A DNA stretch of 64,000 nucleotides from Euphorbia lathyris (GCF_963576675.1 NC_088919.1:62578578-62642577), one strand, 5' to 3'; shown: positions 22,150 to 33,955, counted from the stretch's first letter. The notes: generated by a model from the sequence alone, not told the origin. Program-made: numbers and translations.

Positions 22150-22723
22150 AACATCTGAGCAATTCTTTTTTTATTTTATTACATATTTACTCAAAGATCT
22201 ATAAGATTCAGCCACGATACTTAATTAGAATTGTTACATTAAATACTACACCTACCTTCTACTATAAATAAAGATAAATTTGTTGAGTAAGAACAAAGTT
22301 AAGTCATGAATGATGAAATGTAATTTACCTATTATTAGTAGTTATTGTTTAAATTCCAAATAGGAATTTGAGTAGCACACTTTGCCTAAACTAAAGAGAC
22401 AAAAATATATAGGCATTTTATTTAAATATTTCTCCATAGAGAATCATATTACAAAGAAGGTATAAGCAAATTCTAGAAGTTATATAATAGCATTATGCAC
22501 ACGAATAAAGTGGAAGAAGAATCTAAGGTCCCACTTTAATTCACTACTTTATAGTAATAATTTACATCATATGATATGAATTAGCATATGTTTGACTGTA
22601 CAAAAGGAAATATGGGAAGGGCAACCCATTTTGAATAGACTTTCTAGAAACCTTTTTATTTTTTTAAGAATTCATATGAATTGCACGGTACTGCTCCGTA
22701 CTTATCCCTTACTTAGTATTAAC
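22150..22723. other. AT-rich intergenic DNA
   Basis: No gene, terminal repeat or RNA signature recognised. Confidence 0.5.
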
Positions 22724-22955
22724 GGCTGTTTGTTAGAAAGGATATAGGAGATGAGATAGGAATAAAAAATACGAGATAAGTTATCCCGTGTTTGTTTAGA
22801 AGATAGAAGAGTGAGACAGATGAGGGATAAAACTCTTACGGGGTGTTTGTTAGAAGGGATATAGGAGGTGAGATAGGGATAAAAAACACGAGATAAGTTA
22901 TTCCGTGTATGTTTGGAAGATAGAAGAGTGAGACAGCTGAGGGATAAGACTCTTA
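22724..22955 (+). repeat. Tandem duplication, two ~117-bp units
   Basis: Units 22724-22840 and 22841-22955 both read tgtttgttagaaRggatata, ggagRtgagatagg, acgagataagttatYccgtg and gaagatagaagagtgagaca. They form the left part of a probable MITE whose right side, with inverse ttatcc/tatctcac words, lies at about 23090-23200. No TSD was resolved. Confidence 0.75.
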
Positions 22956-23544
22956 TCCCTCAAATCCTATACCCAGGAGGGGGTGGTATAAGGAGGTGAG
23001 ATAAACTCATGCGGTTTTAATAGGATGAAAAAGCCCATCTTATCCCTCAAATTAATGTTATGTATTTTAAAATAAGGTTAAAATAGTAAATGTATTATTT
23101 CATCCTTATCCTATCTCACATACCAAATATTGAATAATAATTATCGACTATCGTATTTTATCCTTATCCCAACCATTTATCCTTATCCATATTCCAACCT
23201 CATCAACCTTCGAGATTGTCTAACCAGTTCGAATATCCGAAAAAAAAAACAATTCAAAACTGAATTGAATCATTGTCTTTTTATATAAAAAGGTGTAAAA
23301 TACATTTTTTATATTTAACTTTTTTTAATAATTAATTGATTATATTTTATACAATTCAAAAAATCGACTGGATATTTTATACAAGTTGAAAGAACTATTG
23401 AAATACTTTGAAAGTTCAGGATATCAATCAATTTTTTTTGGACAAGTTCAGAAGACAAATAATGTATTAAGCCTTAAATAAATTATAAAAATAAAAATGA
23501 TAAGACACAAATTAATAAAACTCATCCAAATAATTAATAAAAAT
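22956..23544. other. MITE right portion, then AT-rich DNA
   Basis: 22956-23210 is rich in ttatccctc and cttatccYRtctcac words that invert the tandem units to the left. 23211-23544 is plain AT-rich DNA with no gene seen. Confidence 0.4.
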
Positions 23545-24003
23545 GGATAAATTTCAAATAAAATTAATGTGGTTTCACTAATTTTCAGATAAAGGACTGT
23601 GGTTTACTTTTTGTCAAAACGAGAATTGAGGTTTCGCACTTGGATTAATGCTATTAAAATCATCTTTAACAACCTGAAAATAAAAAATTTCAAGAATTAA
23701 AGTTGTTCAATATCATATTTTTTTATGGAACTACATTTTCGATTTTCGGAAATCATCTTTTTTGGAAATTTCTCTCTCTAAACATTAACTTTCTCTCTCT
23801 TTAACAAACTTCATCTAAATAATCTCAAAATAAAAAAAAAATTGAAGAATTAAAGTTGCTTAGAATATTAGTAATTCTTAAAATCGAAAAAATCCTTATT
23901 TTGCTAAATTTGAAAACCTGAATCCTCATTTTGGCAAAAAATAAATCACAATCCTTTATCTGAAAATTAGTGAAACCACATGAGTTTTATTTAAAATTTA
24001 CTC
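23545..24003. mobile_element. MITE sharing the dispersed core, ~459 bp
   Basis: Terminal inverted repeats: GGATAAATTTCAAATAAAAT then gtggtttcactaattttcag and ataaaggactgtggttta on the left, matched inversely up to GAGTAAATTTTAAATAAAAC from the right. The core has tttcaagaattaaagttgtt and tctctctaaacattaacttt, as in 63020-63406. Long AT-rich arms suggest a Mutator-type element; the TSD is unclear. Confidence 0.75.
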
Positions 24004-24360
24004 TAAAAAAAATTAAAAATAACTTATAAAAAGGCTTTCGTTTTAGTAAAAGGCACTTATAAAAAAAAATCACGAAATAATGAGAAGTAGTAGCAGTAGT
24101 TTGCATCTATGACAGTTAATTAGTGAAACCAAAAGCTTCTCCAAGTTTCTAGAAGGTGAAGATTTCTAGTTGAAGTTGAAATCTCAAGTAAGACAAGATA
24201 GAGAGACCAATTGCTAATACAACTCTTTCTTGGAGCATCAATAATAGAGTATTATTATTATTATTTTGATTAAAAGATTTTTCTTAAGAAAAATTAAAAG
24301 ATTATTATTATTATTATTATTTAATTTGAGTAGTGCACGAGTCCATTTGGTTCAACTGTT
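24004..24360. other. AT-rich DNA with short TTA-repeat tracts
   Basis: Contains (tta)n microsatellites near 24253-24265 and 24302-24322. No gene. Confidence 0.5.
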
Positions 24361-24378
24361 AACTAATAGTTGTTGTTA

Positions 24379-24665
24379 CTATTGTTTTTTTAATTAAAAG
24401 CGGAGAACTAGACGGGAGCTCAGAACATCCCAACTAGGTTGGAACCCCTGAGCCATCCCCGCCAAAAACCCGAGATGATATAAATGAATCGAAGAATAAA
24501 GAATTACACACCCGTTTAAACGATAATCAAACTAAACAAAATGAAATAAATCTCTACCTAACAAATTAAAAGCAACCATGTTATTGCAAAACTGGAGGTG
24601 TAAAGCCCACCAAATCTCTCCCATGCAAGTCCGTCCATAGTTTTCCAAGGCATCCGCTATCTAAT
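24379..24665 (-). mobile_element. Short non-LTR retrotransposon fragment with 15-bp TSD
   Basis: An approximately 287-bp insertion flanked by TAATAGTTGTTGTTA (24364-24378 and 24666-24680). On the minus strand it starts gcggatgccttggaaaac and ends in an A-rich tail (inverse of tttttttaattaaaag). The interior text ggggatggctcaggggttcc and tgggatgttctgagctc is non-coding. It is either a 5'-truncated LINE or a SINE; no clear pol III boxes were found. Confidence 0.7.
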
Positions 24666-25005
24666 TAATAGTTGTTGTTATTACTGTCGTTAATTGTTTG
24701 TTATTATTGTTAGCTGTTTAATTCATAATATGTGGTAAAATTATGTTAAGATATTATTGTTAATATATAAAATGTCTAATATTAACATGTTTTAAACTAA
24801 TCAATAAATGAATTATAAAATAAAACTAATTACTTAAATTAATACAATTTAAATAATAAATAAATAATTTAAAATAAAATTTTATTAAACAGAGCAAAAC
24901 TTTGTTTTTCGATAATAATATTGTAGAAATAGAAATAATATTAAAAAAGAAACATGTTTTGCGTAAATAATAAATTTATTAATATAAAAAAGAAGCTTTT
25001 CATGA

Positions 25006-25661
25006 CCCAAGTTATTAACGGGTCCCTAAAACAACAAGCCCTACTTGCCTGGCAAAAGCGAGCACCTCCGTTTCATAAACTAAATATGGATGGATCAAAA
25101 CAATAAGCTACTGGTCATATTGCCGCTGGGGAACTTTTGCGTGACAGCAAAGGGCGGTGATGTGTAGGTTTCATGCAGAATGTTGGCACAGGTAAAATCT
25201 TTGAGGCGGAACTTTGGGGTCTGCATATTGGTTTATCTGCCGCACGATAATTAAATTTCAAACGAGTGGTAATTGAATCTGATTCGTTGAAGGTGGTTAA
25301 TAGTGTGAATAAGCCATGTATGCATCATCCATCCATCTCGGGTCCTAATTAAAAACATTCAGTTCTTACTATCCTGCTTGGAAGAATGCAATGTTCAACA
25401 CATCTATAGAGAAAGAAACAAGAGTGCAAATTTCCTTGCTATACAGGCACATTCTCTAAGACTGGGAGTGACAGTTCTTCATCAAGCCCCTGCAGAAATT
25501 TCAGGGATCCTCAACAATGACTCTTTGGGAATTCCTTCCCCTACGATGGTAGCTACTTAGCTGTGCTGCTGCACTGGGTTTTTTCCTGCATTTTTTCTTT
25601 TTTCTCTCTGTATTTTTTCTTCTGTTGTTTTAGTTTTCCAGTTTTCACCAAAAAAAAAAAC
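25006..25661 (+). mobile_element. 5'-truncated LINE (RNase H tail) with 16-bp TSD
   Basis: Flanked by AAGAAGCTTTTCATGA (24990-25005) and AAGAAGTTTTTCATGA (25662-25677), one difference. Translated pieces are LNMDGSK, FEAELWGLHIGLSAA, VVIESDSLKVV and HIYRERNKSANFLA, i.e. an RNase H domain with D, E and D positions recognisable; the frame 25378-25560 ends SPTMVAT. The T-rich 3' UTR ends tttcacc and A11 at 25650-25660. Several stops. A third LINE family, distinct from the two others here. Confidence 0.9.
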
Positions 25662-25974
25662 AAGAAGTTTTTCATGAAAAACTCTAAAAAACGTTTTCCA
25701 TGAAAAACTCTGAAAAAGTTAAACGATGTTGTTTTTTAAACTTAACCAAACACCATTCACTAATACAACATTGATCGGTTTGGGAGGGCTATTTTACACT
25801 TGCATGCATAATTTTTATTTATTTTTTTTTGCTAAATGGAACTTGTTCAAAAAAATTTCATATAGATATGTGTTATAATGTAAGTGGTCAATAACCAATT
25901 TTTAAGTACCAATATAAAACTTCTCAAAAAAACATTGTAGAGATAGCTTAACATGTAAAAACAAATTAGAAATT

Positions 25975-26165
25975 TGGATTTAGAGAAGGCATAACTGATA
26001 AAAAAAAAAAATGGAAATTTAGATCTAGGATGTGCCTAACAAGATGTGCCAATTTTGGGGTGCTAATTCAGCACCCCATCAATATTTATTGAAGATAAGG
26101 GCCGAAACCACGGCTGGTCATGGTGACTCCGGTGGCCGGAGGGGCTTGGTCCCCAGACCTCTGTA
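25975..26165 (+). repeat. Dispersed repeat related to 14620-14900
   Basis: gatttagagaaggc, then ccaattttgg, agcaccc, gggccgaaaccac and ctccggtggccgga follow the same order as the minus strand of 14620-14900. An open frame at 26032-26337 covers it, but the product resembles nothing I know and the repeat context argues against a gene. Confidence 0.5.
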
Positions 26166-27970
26166 TATACCCCTGCCAAACACTATATTTCCTACCGTTT
26201 GGAATAAAACGTTAAATGCTGCTCCCGAAAGACTGAAACAAACACCCGTAAATCTAGAGATAGAAGCCACCAGCAATTTTAGGATGTGTTACTTTTCTGT
26301 AACCATTTTATTTTTATTATTATTATTATTTCAGTAAATTAATCTTGTATATTTATATCCAGAACCATCTGCTGATAAAATGAATTGGGACAATTAAAAA
26401 TATCCGAGTCAGAGAATTAACACTATTCTGAAATTAATTATTATCCCAATTGAATTTAAATTTGTAATTAAAATAAATCAGAATTTTCTATAGTTTTTTC
26501 TATGCTAAAATGACTATTTAATTAGGATACATAGGTCTCCAAGAATCAAAGTAGCTGGAAAAATTCATTACTTAGAAAACAATATAATTAGATGCTAATT
26601 AATTTATTTTTCAGATATATATATATATATATATATATATAATTGTCAAATTTTTAAGAAAAAAGAAAAGTATTTTGAAGCTATGGGATTAATGACTTAA
26701 ATGGTGCTATTTTTAAACTTAATTTTCTAGTTAGTGTTATTCTCAAAACATTTCTCTTAATAGGGCTATTTTCTTTGTCCTATTATGTAAATTTTCAAAA
26801 TTTACAAAACTTCCATACAAAATTCAACCGTACAAAATTATAATTATGTTTTCGTACTATATAATTTCAGGATGGCTAACTAGTCATCCTGGTAACTTTT
26901 TTTTTTAGAGGAATGCTAAAATTTCATTAAATAATACGATTGCTAGTACATGATGACAATAGTAAAGAGTAAAACCTCACATACATATAGGCTAAGCTTA
27001 ATATATGATCCACAAAGACAAGAAAAAGAAAACATAAAACAAAACATACCATTAAAGGCACAGCTAAAGTAGAAAAAAGTTGAAGCATATATTTATCGTA
27101 TCCCCAGATTCGCAACGGAGCAAATGTAGTCTAATCTTCATCCTTTAAACCATTCTGAAACTTCGGATCTAAGTCATTTCTTTTGCAACCACCATCCTCG
27201 TAACTTTTCAATATACATAAATACTCATAAAAAGTTTTAATCCGAGTACTCATATCATATGATCCTTCCAAGGCTATAATACCATTTATCTAATCCAAGG
27301 ACCTTAAGAGGATAGACACGGTAAAAGTTACAATATCAATATAAAACAAGAAAATAAAAACAACTCGTGAATCTAAAAAAGTATGTGAAGTCTCTTCTCT
27401 ACCCTTTATAATTTCATTCATTTTGCGATACTCGTTCAAGTATTTTAAACTAACAACAAAGCCTAATGAGGCTCTGTTCTTGAGAAAATAACTCTCAAAC
27501 TTGCTCTATTTTAGAGCCAATTCTTCTAACCTTTTAGAATATATTTGAAAGTTGATCAATAATAGTATTTAGCAATTCCATTATTGGATATTTATCAACA
27601 TTGTGATCTAAATAAAAAAAAATAAAGGTGACGACAATCACTCGTCTATATAAACATTTACAATATGCTTTTAGTACCAATATACAACTTAAATCTCAAT
27701 GTGAACGGAGGTCCATCTAGTTTTCACAACTTGTTTTGGCTATTTTCTACGCTTATCAACAGCACCATCTTTGTAAGATTGAAGGTTCTTTTGTGTTTTG
27801 ATCGCCTCTGGTAGTCTTCTATGAGTCTTATGGTATGTACTTATTCTCTCCGGACTGTTGTAGAATTTAACTAAGATATAATGAGTCTAAGAGTTTGTAG
27901 ATAATGTGGAAAACAACACAAGTTTATTTCAGGCTTCCTCTTGCTATCAGAATATGAAGAGCTAAGGGGT
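26166..27970. other. Intergenic DNA, no gene supported
   Basis: 26290-26330 has a (tta)n tract. 27100-27970 is less AT-rich and irregular (for example gattgaaggttcttttgtgt), possibly a very old coding remnant, but no frame can be followed on either strand. Confidence 0.4.
26615..26641. repeat. (AT)n microsatellite
   Basis: Uninterrupted at-dinucleotide run of about 27 bases. Confidence 0.95.
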
Positions 27971-28059
27971 CCTTTTTGATGCATTTGTTGATATTCATCG
28001 GTGTTTAAAATTGATAATTTTCATAAAAAAAACACTACTAATAATCATTTTAATTATTT
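27971..28059 (+). repeat. 89-bp inverted repeat, left arm
   Basis: Begins cctttttgatgcatttgttg and ends taattattt; its exact inverse lies at 30204-30292, about 2.1 kb away. The right arm runs into gypsy integrase coding, so this arm carries a small inverted piece of the same coding. No flanking TSD is visible. Confidence 0.85.
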
Positions 28060-28187
28060 GCTAGCTAATAAAAAGGCGACAAAAAAAATAAAGCATATAA
28101 ACAGATGATATCTTTACTCTTGTTATCCAACTAGGTTTAATAACAAAAGAATCTTATCTTTCAGTGTTGAAAAGATAAGATGTTAAG

Positions 28188-28241
<54 letters not shown>

Positions 28242-30203
28242 CACCTCTCAGGAAGCCATGTAGATTTTATCTTTACAGTTCCTTAAAGGAAAAACATATT
28301 CTTCAATCATAAATGCTAAAGGTGACATTGTGGATGATTCTCTATTATGTTTCTGTTACTCAGATGTCCATTTCCATGGATTTCGGCATCCTATCTGAAA
28401 TAATTAACACGCTCATCCATAAGGTTAGCCACTTCTTTACATGTCTCAAAAGTTAAAGGTTTGGAAACAAGTCCATGACTTATTTTTCGTAAAGTGCTTG
28501 ACCTTTATGTCGTCCAAAGATGAATCCCCTTTCATTTCATTTCTACTTAGATGAGAGAAGTTGTTGGGTTGGATGAAGACACAGATTCTAATATAGCTAA
28601 TAATAATATATTCTTCGCAACAAGTAAGTTTCTCTAGAACAACTTTGAAGAGCTTAATTAATAGTTTTGTATTCTTCATACTTCTTCTAATTAAGATTAA
28701 ACTTTTGTTTAACAATCTTTTGAGCTTCAACAAGTTTTCTTGTTGTTGCAAGATAATAAATACCTACATCTTCATCAAATTCCATCATTATGCTAGTTAT
28801 GTGAAAAGAGACTATTCCCGTTTCCACCAGATTTAATGTTTCTTGCATAATGATAAGAAATAATAAAATCACAATACTATCATAAAAAGATCCATTTCGA
28901 TATGTTTATTAGTCTCGTTTATATGTATTTGAGACTTTTTTTACCCTTTGAGAGTTTATACGTAAAGTTTGCTTTTCAAAAAAGTGTTAATGAATAAAAG
29001 GATGTAACATAGATCATTCCAGTAAGCAACGATCCATAAAATATATTATCTTCCATTTGAGTATTTTGTTAATATCTCCAAAAAGTGATTTTTTGGTTCA
29101 GAAGTTGTCCTGTTTTAGATACCAAAATAAAACAATCTTCTTCTTTCACCGAGCAGAACTCAAATTGTTCTTGAAGTCTTAAGACATATTTAACAACTTC
29201 ATCTACCAAATATTTGGAATCCTTTTTTTTTTTTTGTGCAAAACATCCTTTTCAATCTGTATATAAACTAGATCTTTCAAGAAGACTAAAACTCTTAATG
29301 TCTTATGAGTAAAATCAAGTCGGATTAACCTCAAGAACTTATTGTTCTAACATATTAATGTCAAATTTAATGAAATTTATAGACTCGGGTTTTGCCTTGG
29401 ATGATTGTCGAACCCATTCAAGAGCTGGATATTTAACTTTAAAGTTTTATTTTCTAGAAAGTTCTTCCAATGTATCTCGTTCATAACCATCTTCGAGAAT
29501 TTATCTTTTTATTTTTTTGTTAAGAAATTCATCTCGAGAATCATGTTTTGATTTATTTCTCAATGAGAGTTCGGTTTCAAATCTTTGAGATTCGTAGGTA
29601 CTTTCCCTAACCTCGTTATATGAAATCTTATTAATAATAATTTCATAACACTAAAATTTAATTATATTAAAAAATAATACATTTATATACCTCACTATAT
29701 GTAAATTGGCTCAATAAAGCTTGAAAATGAGCACATTATTTTAATTTTAATTTTTATATTTGGCTCATTTAGAATAAAAACATTTCACATGTTACTTCTC
29801 CAAAAAAAAAAAAAAAAAAGAACATTTCACATGTTACTATTTTATTATAAAGTGGAATTAATGGATCTCTTTTTTCGAAGCTTAATCAACATAAGAATTT
29901 TATTATGCTTTTCTTTTTCTTTTGATTATTATTTGTAAGTTTTTTAATTGACAATAAAAATTAAATTAGATTAATTGGAAAATTAAAGTATCTTTTTCTC
30001 TTTAAATATAGGAAAGTGACTACTTTATGTATTTGTTTGATACATCTTTACACATTTTAAGTTTAATTAACTTGTCATTGCCATTGGGAATTGGTCATTA
30101 GTAAAAGGATAATTATGGCCTTAAATTGACTTATACTTGTTTGACTCTTAGCCTTTTCAATTTTAATGAGATGAAAATTAATCTTTAATATTTTGATATA
30201 TAT
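28060..30203. other. Loop region between the two 89-bp arms
   Basis: About 2.1 kb with no recognisable transposase or host gene. The stretch 28380-29600 has scattered short frames on the minus strand (for example 28446-28751) but none resembles a known family. An A17 run flanked by repeats of aacatttcacatgttact lies at 29785-29838. Confidence 0.4.
28189..28239. repeat. (AT)n microsatellite
   Basis: An uninterrupted at-dinucleotide run of about 51 bases, just inside the left arm of the 89-bp inverted repeat. Confidence 0.95.
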
Positions 30204-30292
30204 AAATAATTAAAATGATTATTAGTAGTGTTTTTTTTATGAAAATTATCAATTTTAAACACCGATGAATATCAACAAATGCATCAAAAAGG
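30204..30292 (-). repeat. 89-bp inverted repeat, right arm
   Basis: Exact inverse of 27971-28059. Its last ~35 bases overlap the start of the readable integrase tail (INKCIKKVKKTLEN from about 30268). Confidence 0.85.
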
Positions 30293-30569
30293 TAAAGAAG
30301 ACTCTTGAGAATCAGAATAATAATTTCAAGGCAAAGGTTAACCTTCAGTTTGAAGTCCAGGATGAGGTGATGGTGTATTTGAGTAAGGAGAGACACGATA
30401 GTGTGCACCAAGTAGTAAACTTCGGCCAAGGAAGTATGGTCCGTATAAGGTAACTAAGAGAGTCAATGTCAATGTCTACCATGTTGCTCTTCCGGATTGG
30501 CTAGGTAAGATGTCACTATCCTTCAACATACGTGATCTAAGTCCGTACAAGTCGGATGCACCTCTATAG
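30265..30569 (+). pseudogene. C-terminal end of a Ty3/gypsy integrase
   Basis: Reads INKCIKKVKKTLENQNN, FEVQDEVMVYLSKERHDS, then after a frameshift near 30420 KYGPYKVTKRVN, VYHVALPDWLG and FNIRDLSPYKSDAPL followed by a stop at 30567-30569. This is the conserved C-terminal domain of gypsy integrases without a chromodomain. The catalytic core is absent. A polypurine tract and an LTR follow immediately, as at the end of a gypsy polyprotein. Confidence 0.8.
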
Positions 30570-30602
30570 TTTATGAAAGACGAGTCAGGGTCCAACTCTT
30601 TT

Positions 30603-30616
30603 AAAGAAGGGGGGAA
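30603..30616 (+). other. Polypurine tract
   Basis: AAAGAAGGGGGGAA immediately before the TGACGAGG start of the LTR and 34 bp after the integrase stop: the expected plus-strand priming site. Confidence 0.8.
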
Positions 30617-31311
30617 TGACGAGGGCATCTCCTTGAGAAATCCAAGGCAATAGTGAAGGTGGGCTCACATGGCGTGCCAGCTTAGCCACACGTCGTGTAA
30701 GATAGTCAAGAGATAAGGAAGGCACATGAGGAAGGATCCATATGGTGTGTGAATCCTCCACACGTCATGTGGGTGGACTGCCGAAACTCTTGGAAGTTTT
30801 ATGCAAATTCACAAGGCGTGTGAATTTCTTCACACGTCGCGTGACACCTTTGAAAAGACCGTCGAGTGAAGTCCCTAGCTCGTGTCGAGCAGCCTGAATT
30901 CGATAGCCACTCTATGTGTCAGACAAACCACACGTAGTGAAATTCCTTCACAACCAAAGAAACAAGTGTGCCACCAGCCTGCTTCAACCTATTTACTGTT
31001 TTCCACCCACTATTTACTGTCTTGCTATTGAGTCCTAATTACTAATCTGACATTAGTTTTCTTTCCTCCCATCTTACCTCTATTATATAAATAGAGTTTG
31101 TAACCATAATAAGGGACTTTAGGTCTTTTTCTATCTAATTGTGGGAGGTATTTAATCTCTTAGTTTTGTAAGGATGAATAACTTTTACCAATCAAACTCA
31201 AAATTCCTTTGAAAATAAGGTTTCTAGCCTTTATTTGGGTTTAACTCCTACTAGGTTAGCTAGTGGAGAAATTTCTTTGTTGGTTGATGATTAAAATCAA
31301 CAATATTGTCA
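30617..31311 (+). repeat. Ty3/gypsy LTR, ~695 bp
   Basis: Starts TGACGAGGGC right after the polypurine tract, ends ATTGTCA 15 bp before a tRNA-Met-type primer site. The middle has repeated words acacgtcRtgtg and atggcgtg. A TATA-like tattatataaatag is at 31080-31093. The LTR is joined to integrase on its left and to gag on its right. Confidence 0.75.
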
Positions 31312-31326
31312 TAAATCCATATCGGT

Positions 31327-31340
31327 TGGTATCAGAGTTG
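31327..31340 (+). other. Primer-binding site (tRNA-iMet type)
   Basis: TGGTATCAGAGTTG, matching the plant initiator-Met tRNA 3' end at TGGTATCAGAG. A diverged relative (TGGTATTAGAG) lies in reverse at 35375-35385. Confidence 0.85.
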
Positions 31341-31371
31341 ATCGTTTTCCTAACCCGAGACTTCTTTAGCA

Positions 31372-31600
31372 ATGGTTCAACCGAGGCTACCACAAGAATC
31401 AATGGAAGTTGTAGACAATAAGATGGAGGATTTCAAAACTAAGATGAGGGAGATTAGAGAGCTACTAAGGGAGCAAAATCAGACTCAAATAGAAGGACAA
31501 ACGCGGAAGAACAAATGAGGGAGATGAGAGCATCTGATAGAAAGTTTCAAGCAAGAAGTGTGGAGTATGATCCAACCACCCGCCGGAGGTCCTAACCGGA
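31372..31600 (+). pseudogene. Start of a Ty3/gypsy gag
   Basis: From ATG at 31372 the frame reads MVQPRLPQESMEVVDNKMED and a charged helical stretch (MREIRELLREQNQTQ), typical of a plant gypsy gag N-terminus. It breaks within about 150 bp and fades out by 31700. Confidence 0.6.
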
Positions 31601-31879
31601 AGAATAAGGAGATTTTGATGCCCCAACCATAAAGACAACCCACCCCACTAAGGCGGAACCTAGCACCACAACACCCACATCAAATGGGCCCAAAAGCTCA
31701 CAAGGTACGGAGATCGAACTATGTTATTGTACATAATAAAGATAATGGTATCGATGATTTTGATGATTTGGGAAATGCTAGATTTCAAAAGCACGTGGAT
31801 CAATGAATACTCTAGATTCTAAAAGCACGTTCCCCAATCTCATATATATCACAACACAGAAGATAGGATCCAAAAATCG

Positions 31880-32110
31880 CCTCATTTTTACTTATAAATA
31901 GCTTGGAAGCCCTCATACACATGTATCTTACTTCAATAATTTTATTACTCATTTCTTTGTCCTAAGTTAGCTTAATATTTCCTTAGATATCCTATGACTT
32001 TAGCATCAGAGAGGGTTCGCAGAAACACCGATCCCCTTTTCTAACGTTTATTGTGATCCCATGTCACCGGAGAACACTCGGAAGTGACATTTTCAAGAAG
32101 ATCCATATCA
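31880..32110 (+). repeat. LTR-like fragment with TATA box
   Basis: Contains cttataaatagcttggaagc (31901-31920), then tagcatcagagagggttcgc and gatcccc, like the R-U5 part of a gypsy LTR. Ends are not resolved. Confidence 0.4.
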
Positions 32111-32119
32111 CTATGGAAT

Positions 32120-32345
32120 CATATTTTTTATTTTTCAAAATCATCGTTTCTGAAGTTTTATGTTTCTGAACATTAATTTTCTCTCTCATAAAAAAAACAT
32201 CTAAATGATTTCAACTTAAAATATAATTTAATTTTTAAAAAATTTCATTTAAAAATCGTTATCAATCAAATTCGATAAAATCAATAAAAAAAATAAAAAT
32301 TTTACAAATTATATGATTGGATTTATTTAAAATTAACCCTATATT
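32120..32345. repeat. Fragment of the dispersed MITE core
   Basis: tttttatttttcaaaatcatcgtttctgaag, then aacattaattttctctctcat and aaaacatctaaatgatttc match the core of the MITE at 63020-63406. Terminal repeats are eroded. Confidence 0.5.
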
Positions 32346-33429
32346 TTACGGGTTTACAAGGAATGATGCAAAAGTGGATGTATGTTCTGGAAATAAATAA
32401 TCGTAAAATGAAAAAAAAATCTTTTGGGTTAGCGGCGGCGGCTATTTAATGCTGTGAGAGCCAATAGAAAATAGCTGTTTTGTCAAACAACTCTAGTTTT
32501 GACTTTTTAAATTGTAGGTCCAATCTCCATTATAGCTTGTGGCCCCCACTCTTTCTTCTCTATGCACTTTGCTTTCTCTCTACTAGTGTAGTAGTATTTA
32601 ATTAATACTATTAATTTCTTTCATGTTTATTATAATCTTTTCTTTACTTTATGGCTTGGGTCGGCTCGGCTTATAATTTTCCTTCCGAAAATATTAATTA
32701 ATTAATTAATTTAAGACATAAAATTCCTTTCAACCTCTAAACTAAAATTTTAAAATTAATTAGAATAGTAAACTGTTAAAATCATCAATTGAATATTGAA
32801 CTAAGTAAAAATCATCAATTGAGTCTTTATACTATCATACAATCAGAAACTGTGACTATTTGACATTGACTGTAATGATTTCTGTGTTATTCAAAATGGA
32901 TTTAGAGAAAGAGAGTCTGAAACTGTTAAACCAAACGATTTTTCATGAGAACTCAATTAATAATCTTTGCTTAAGATGATGATTAAATTGATAGTTTTTA
33001 TTTAATTCAGAAACTTGGATTGATGATTTTGATAGTTTGATGTCCAATTGATTTTGAATTTTTAATTTAAGGATTCAAATGAATATTATTCGTTGATTTA
33101 ATATCCATCAATCAGTTGATCAAGTAAGAAATTATATTATTACAAAAAAACAAAGAGTAAGAAATTATATTAATTGATATTTGATTTTAATATTAAATTA
33201 TTTCATGTTTATCATAATCAGCAAAAAAAAAAAAATAAAAATAAAAAAAAAAAAATCTGCTGCTCCCTTCTTCGCCCCTTTTTCACCATTCTGCACCCAA
33301 TTGATTGTAGGAGTTTTTTCACCAAATGTTTTCTTGTTGTTTTGAAGTTGTTTCGGGCTGCTACTTTCTAGCGGAGGAATCCTCCCACTGTTATGTTATC
33401 CTAGTTTTTTTTGTTATTTATTTTAATTG
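32346..33429. other. AT-rich DNA, no gene supported
   Basis: No coding or repeat boundary recognised apart from A-runs near 33223-33256. Confidence 0.45.
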
Positions 33430-33955
33430 GTGATATCAGATTAAATGATGTCACATGCGTAACGTCATCATTATCCTCATTGCAGCCGAAACCCAAATGT
33501 AATAAGGGTCCAAACACGTCAAAGACGGCCTCAGACTCACTTCAACAAGTCATAAACGATCATTGCGACCTAAGCCTAACGAGTGGCGATCCATCATGAC
33601 TCATGAGGTTCTAAACCTGAGAGCTTCAAGGAATCTTCTAGAATTCTACGAGACAAAGGATTCCTCCCAGGGTTCGGACTACTTAAGCGATCAAGGATCC
33701 TAGTTCCGTAAGGATTTCCAAAAAAGGTGACAACCTTAAATCTAATTGAATACTACAGATACACATGTATAGACACAAGATTCAGTACGTTAACTACTAT
33801 CTCTGAACTAGTCCATACTCTTCCATTCGGCCCTAAATCACAAACTGACTTAGGCATCAGAGCAGATTTGCCGGACTCTGGCCCTAACTGGCATGCATAC
33901 TATTTTGTAGGCTCAACACGATGTTAGATCAACATCACGATTTGGACACGCAAAC
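33430..33955 (+). repeat. Old gypsy LTR, left copy
   Basis: Matches, in inverse orientation, the right copy that is split between 53142-53415 and 37060-37327. Shared words include caaggaatcttctagaat, ctagttccgtaaggatt, tacacatgtata, taactactatctct and cacaaactgacttaggcat. The interior side (34000-34031) has the leader text ccaccgtctgtcag that often precedes gag in plant gypsy elements. Ends are approximate. Confidence 0.7.

Noticed and set aside
21916..22162. Open frames on both strands with Cys/Tyr or Gln/Asn-rich repeats
   Set aside because: They translate the aacagcaaac expansion inside a Tourist MITE.
28446..28872. Short overlapping frames in the loop between the 89-bp arms
   Set aside because: AT-rich, mutually antisense and without recognisable domains; no evidence of a transposase.
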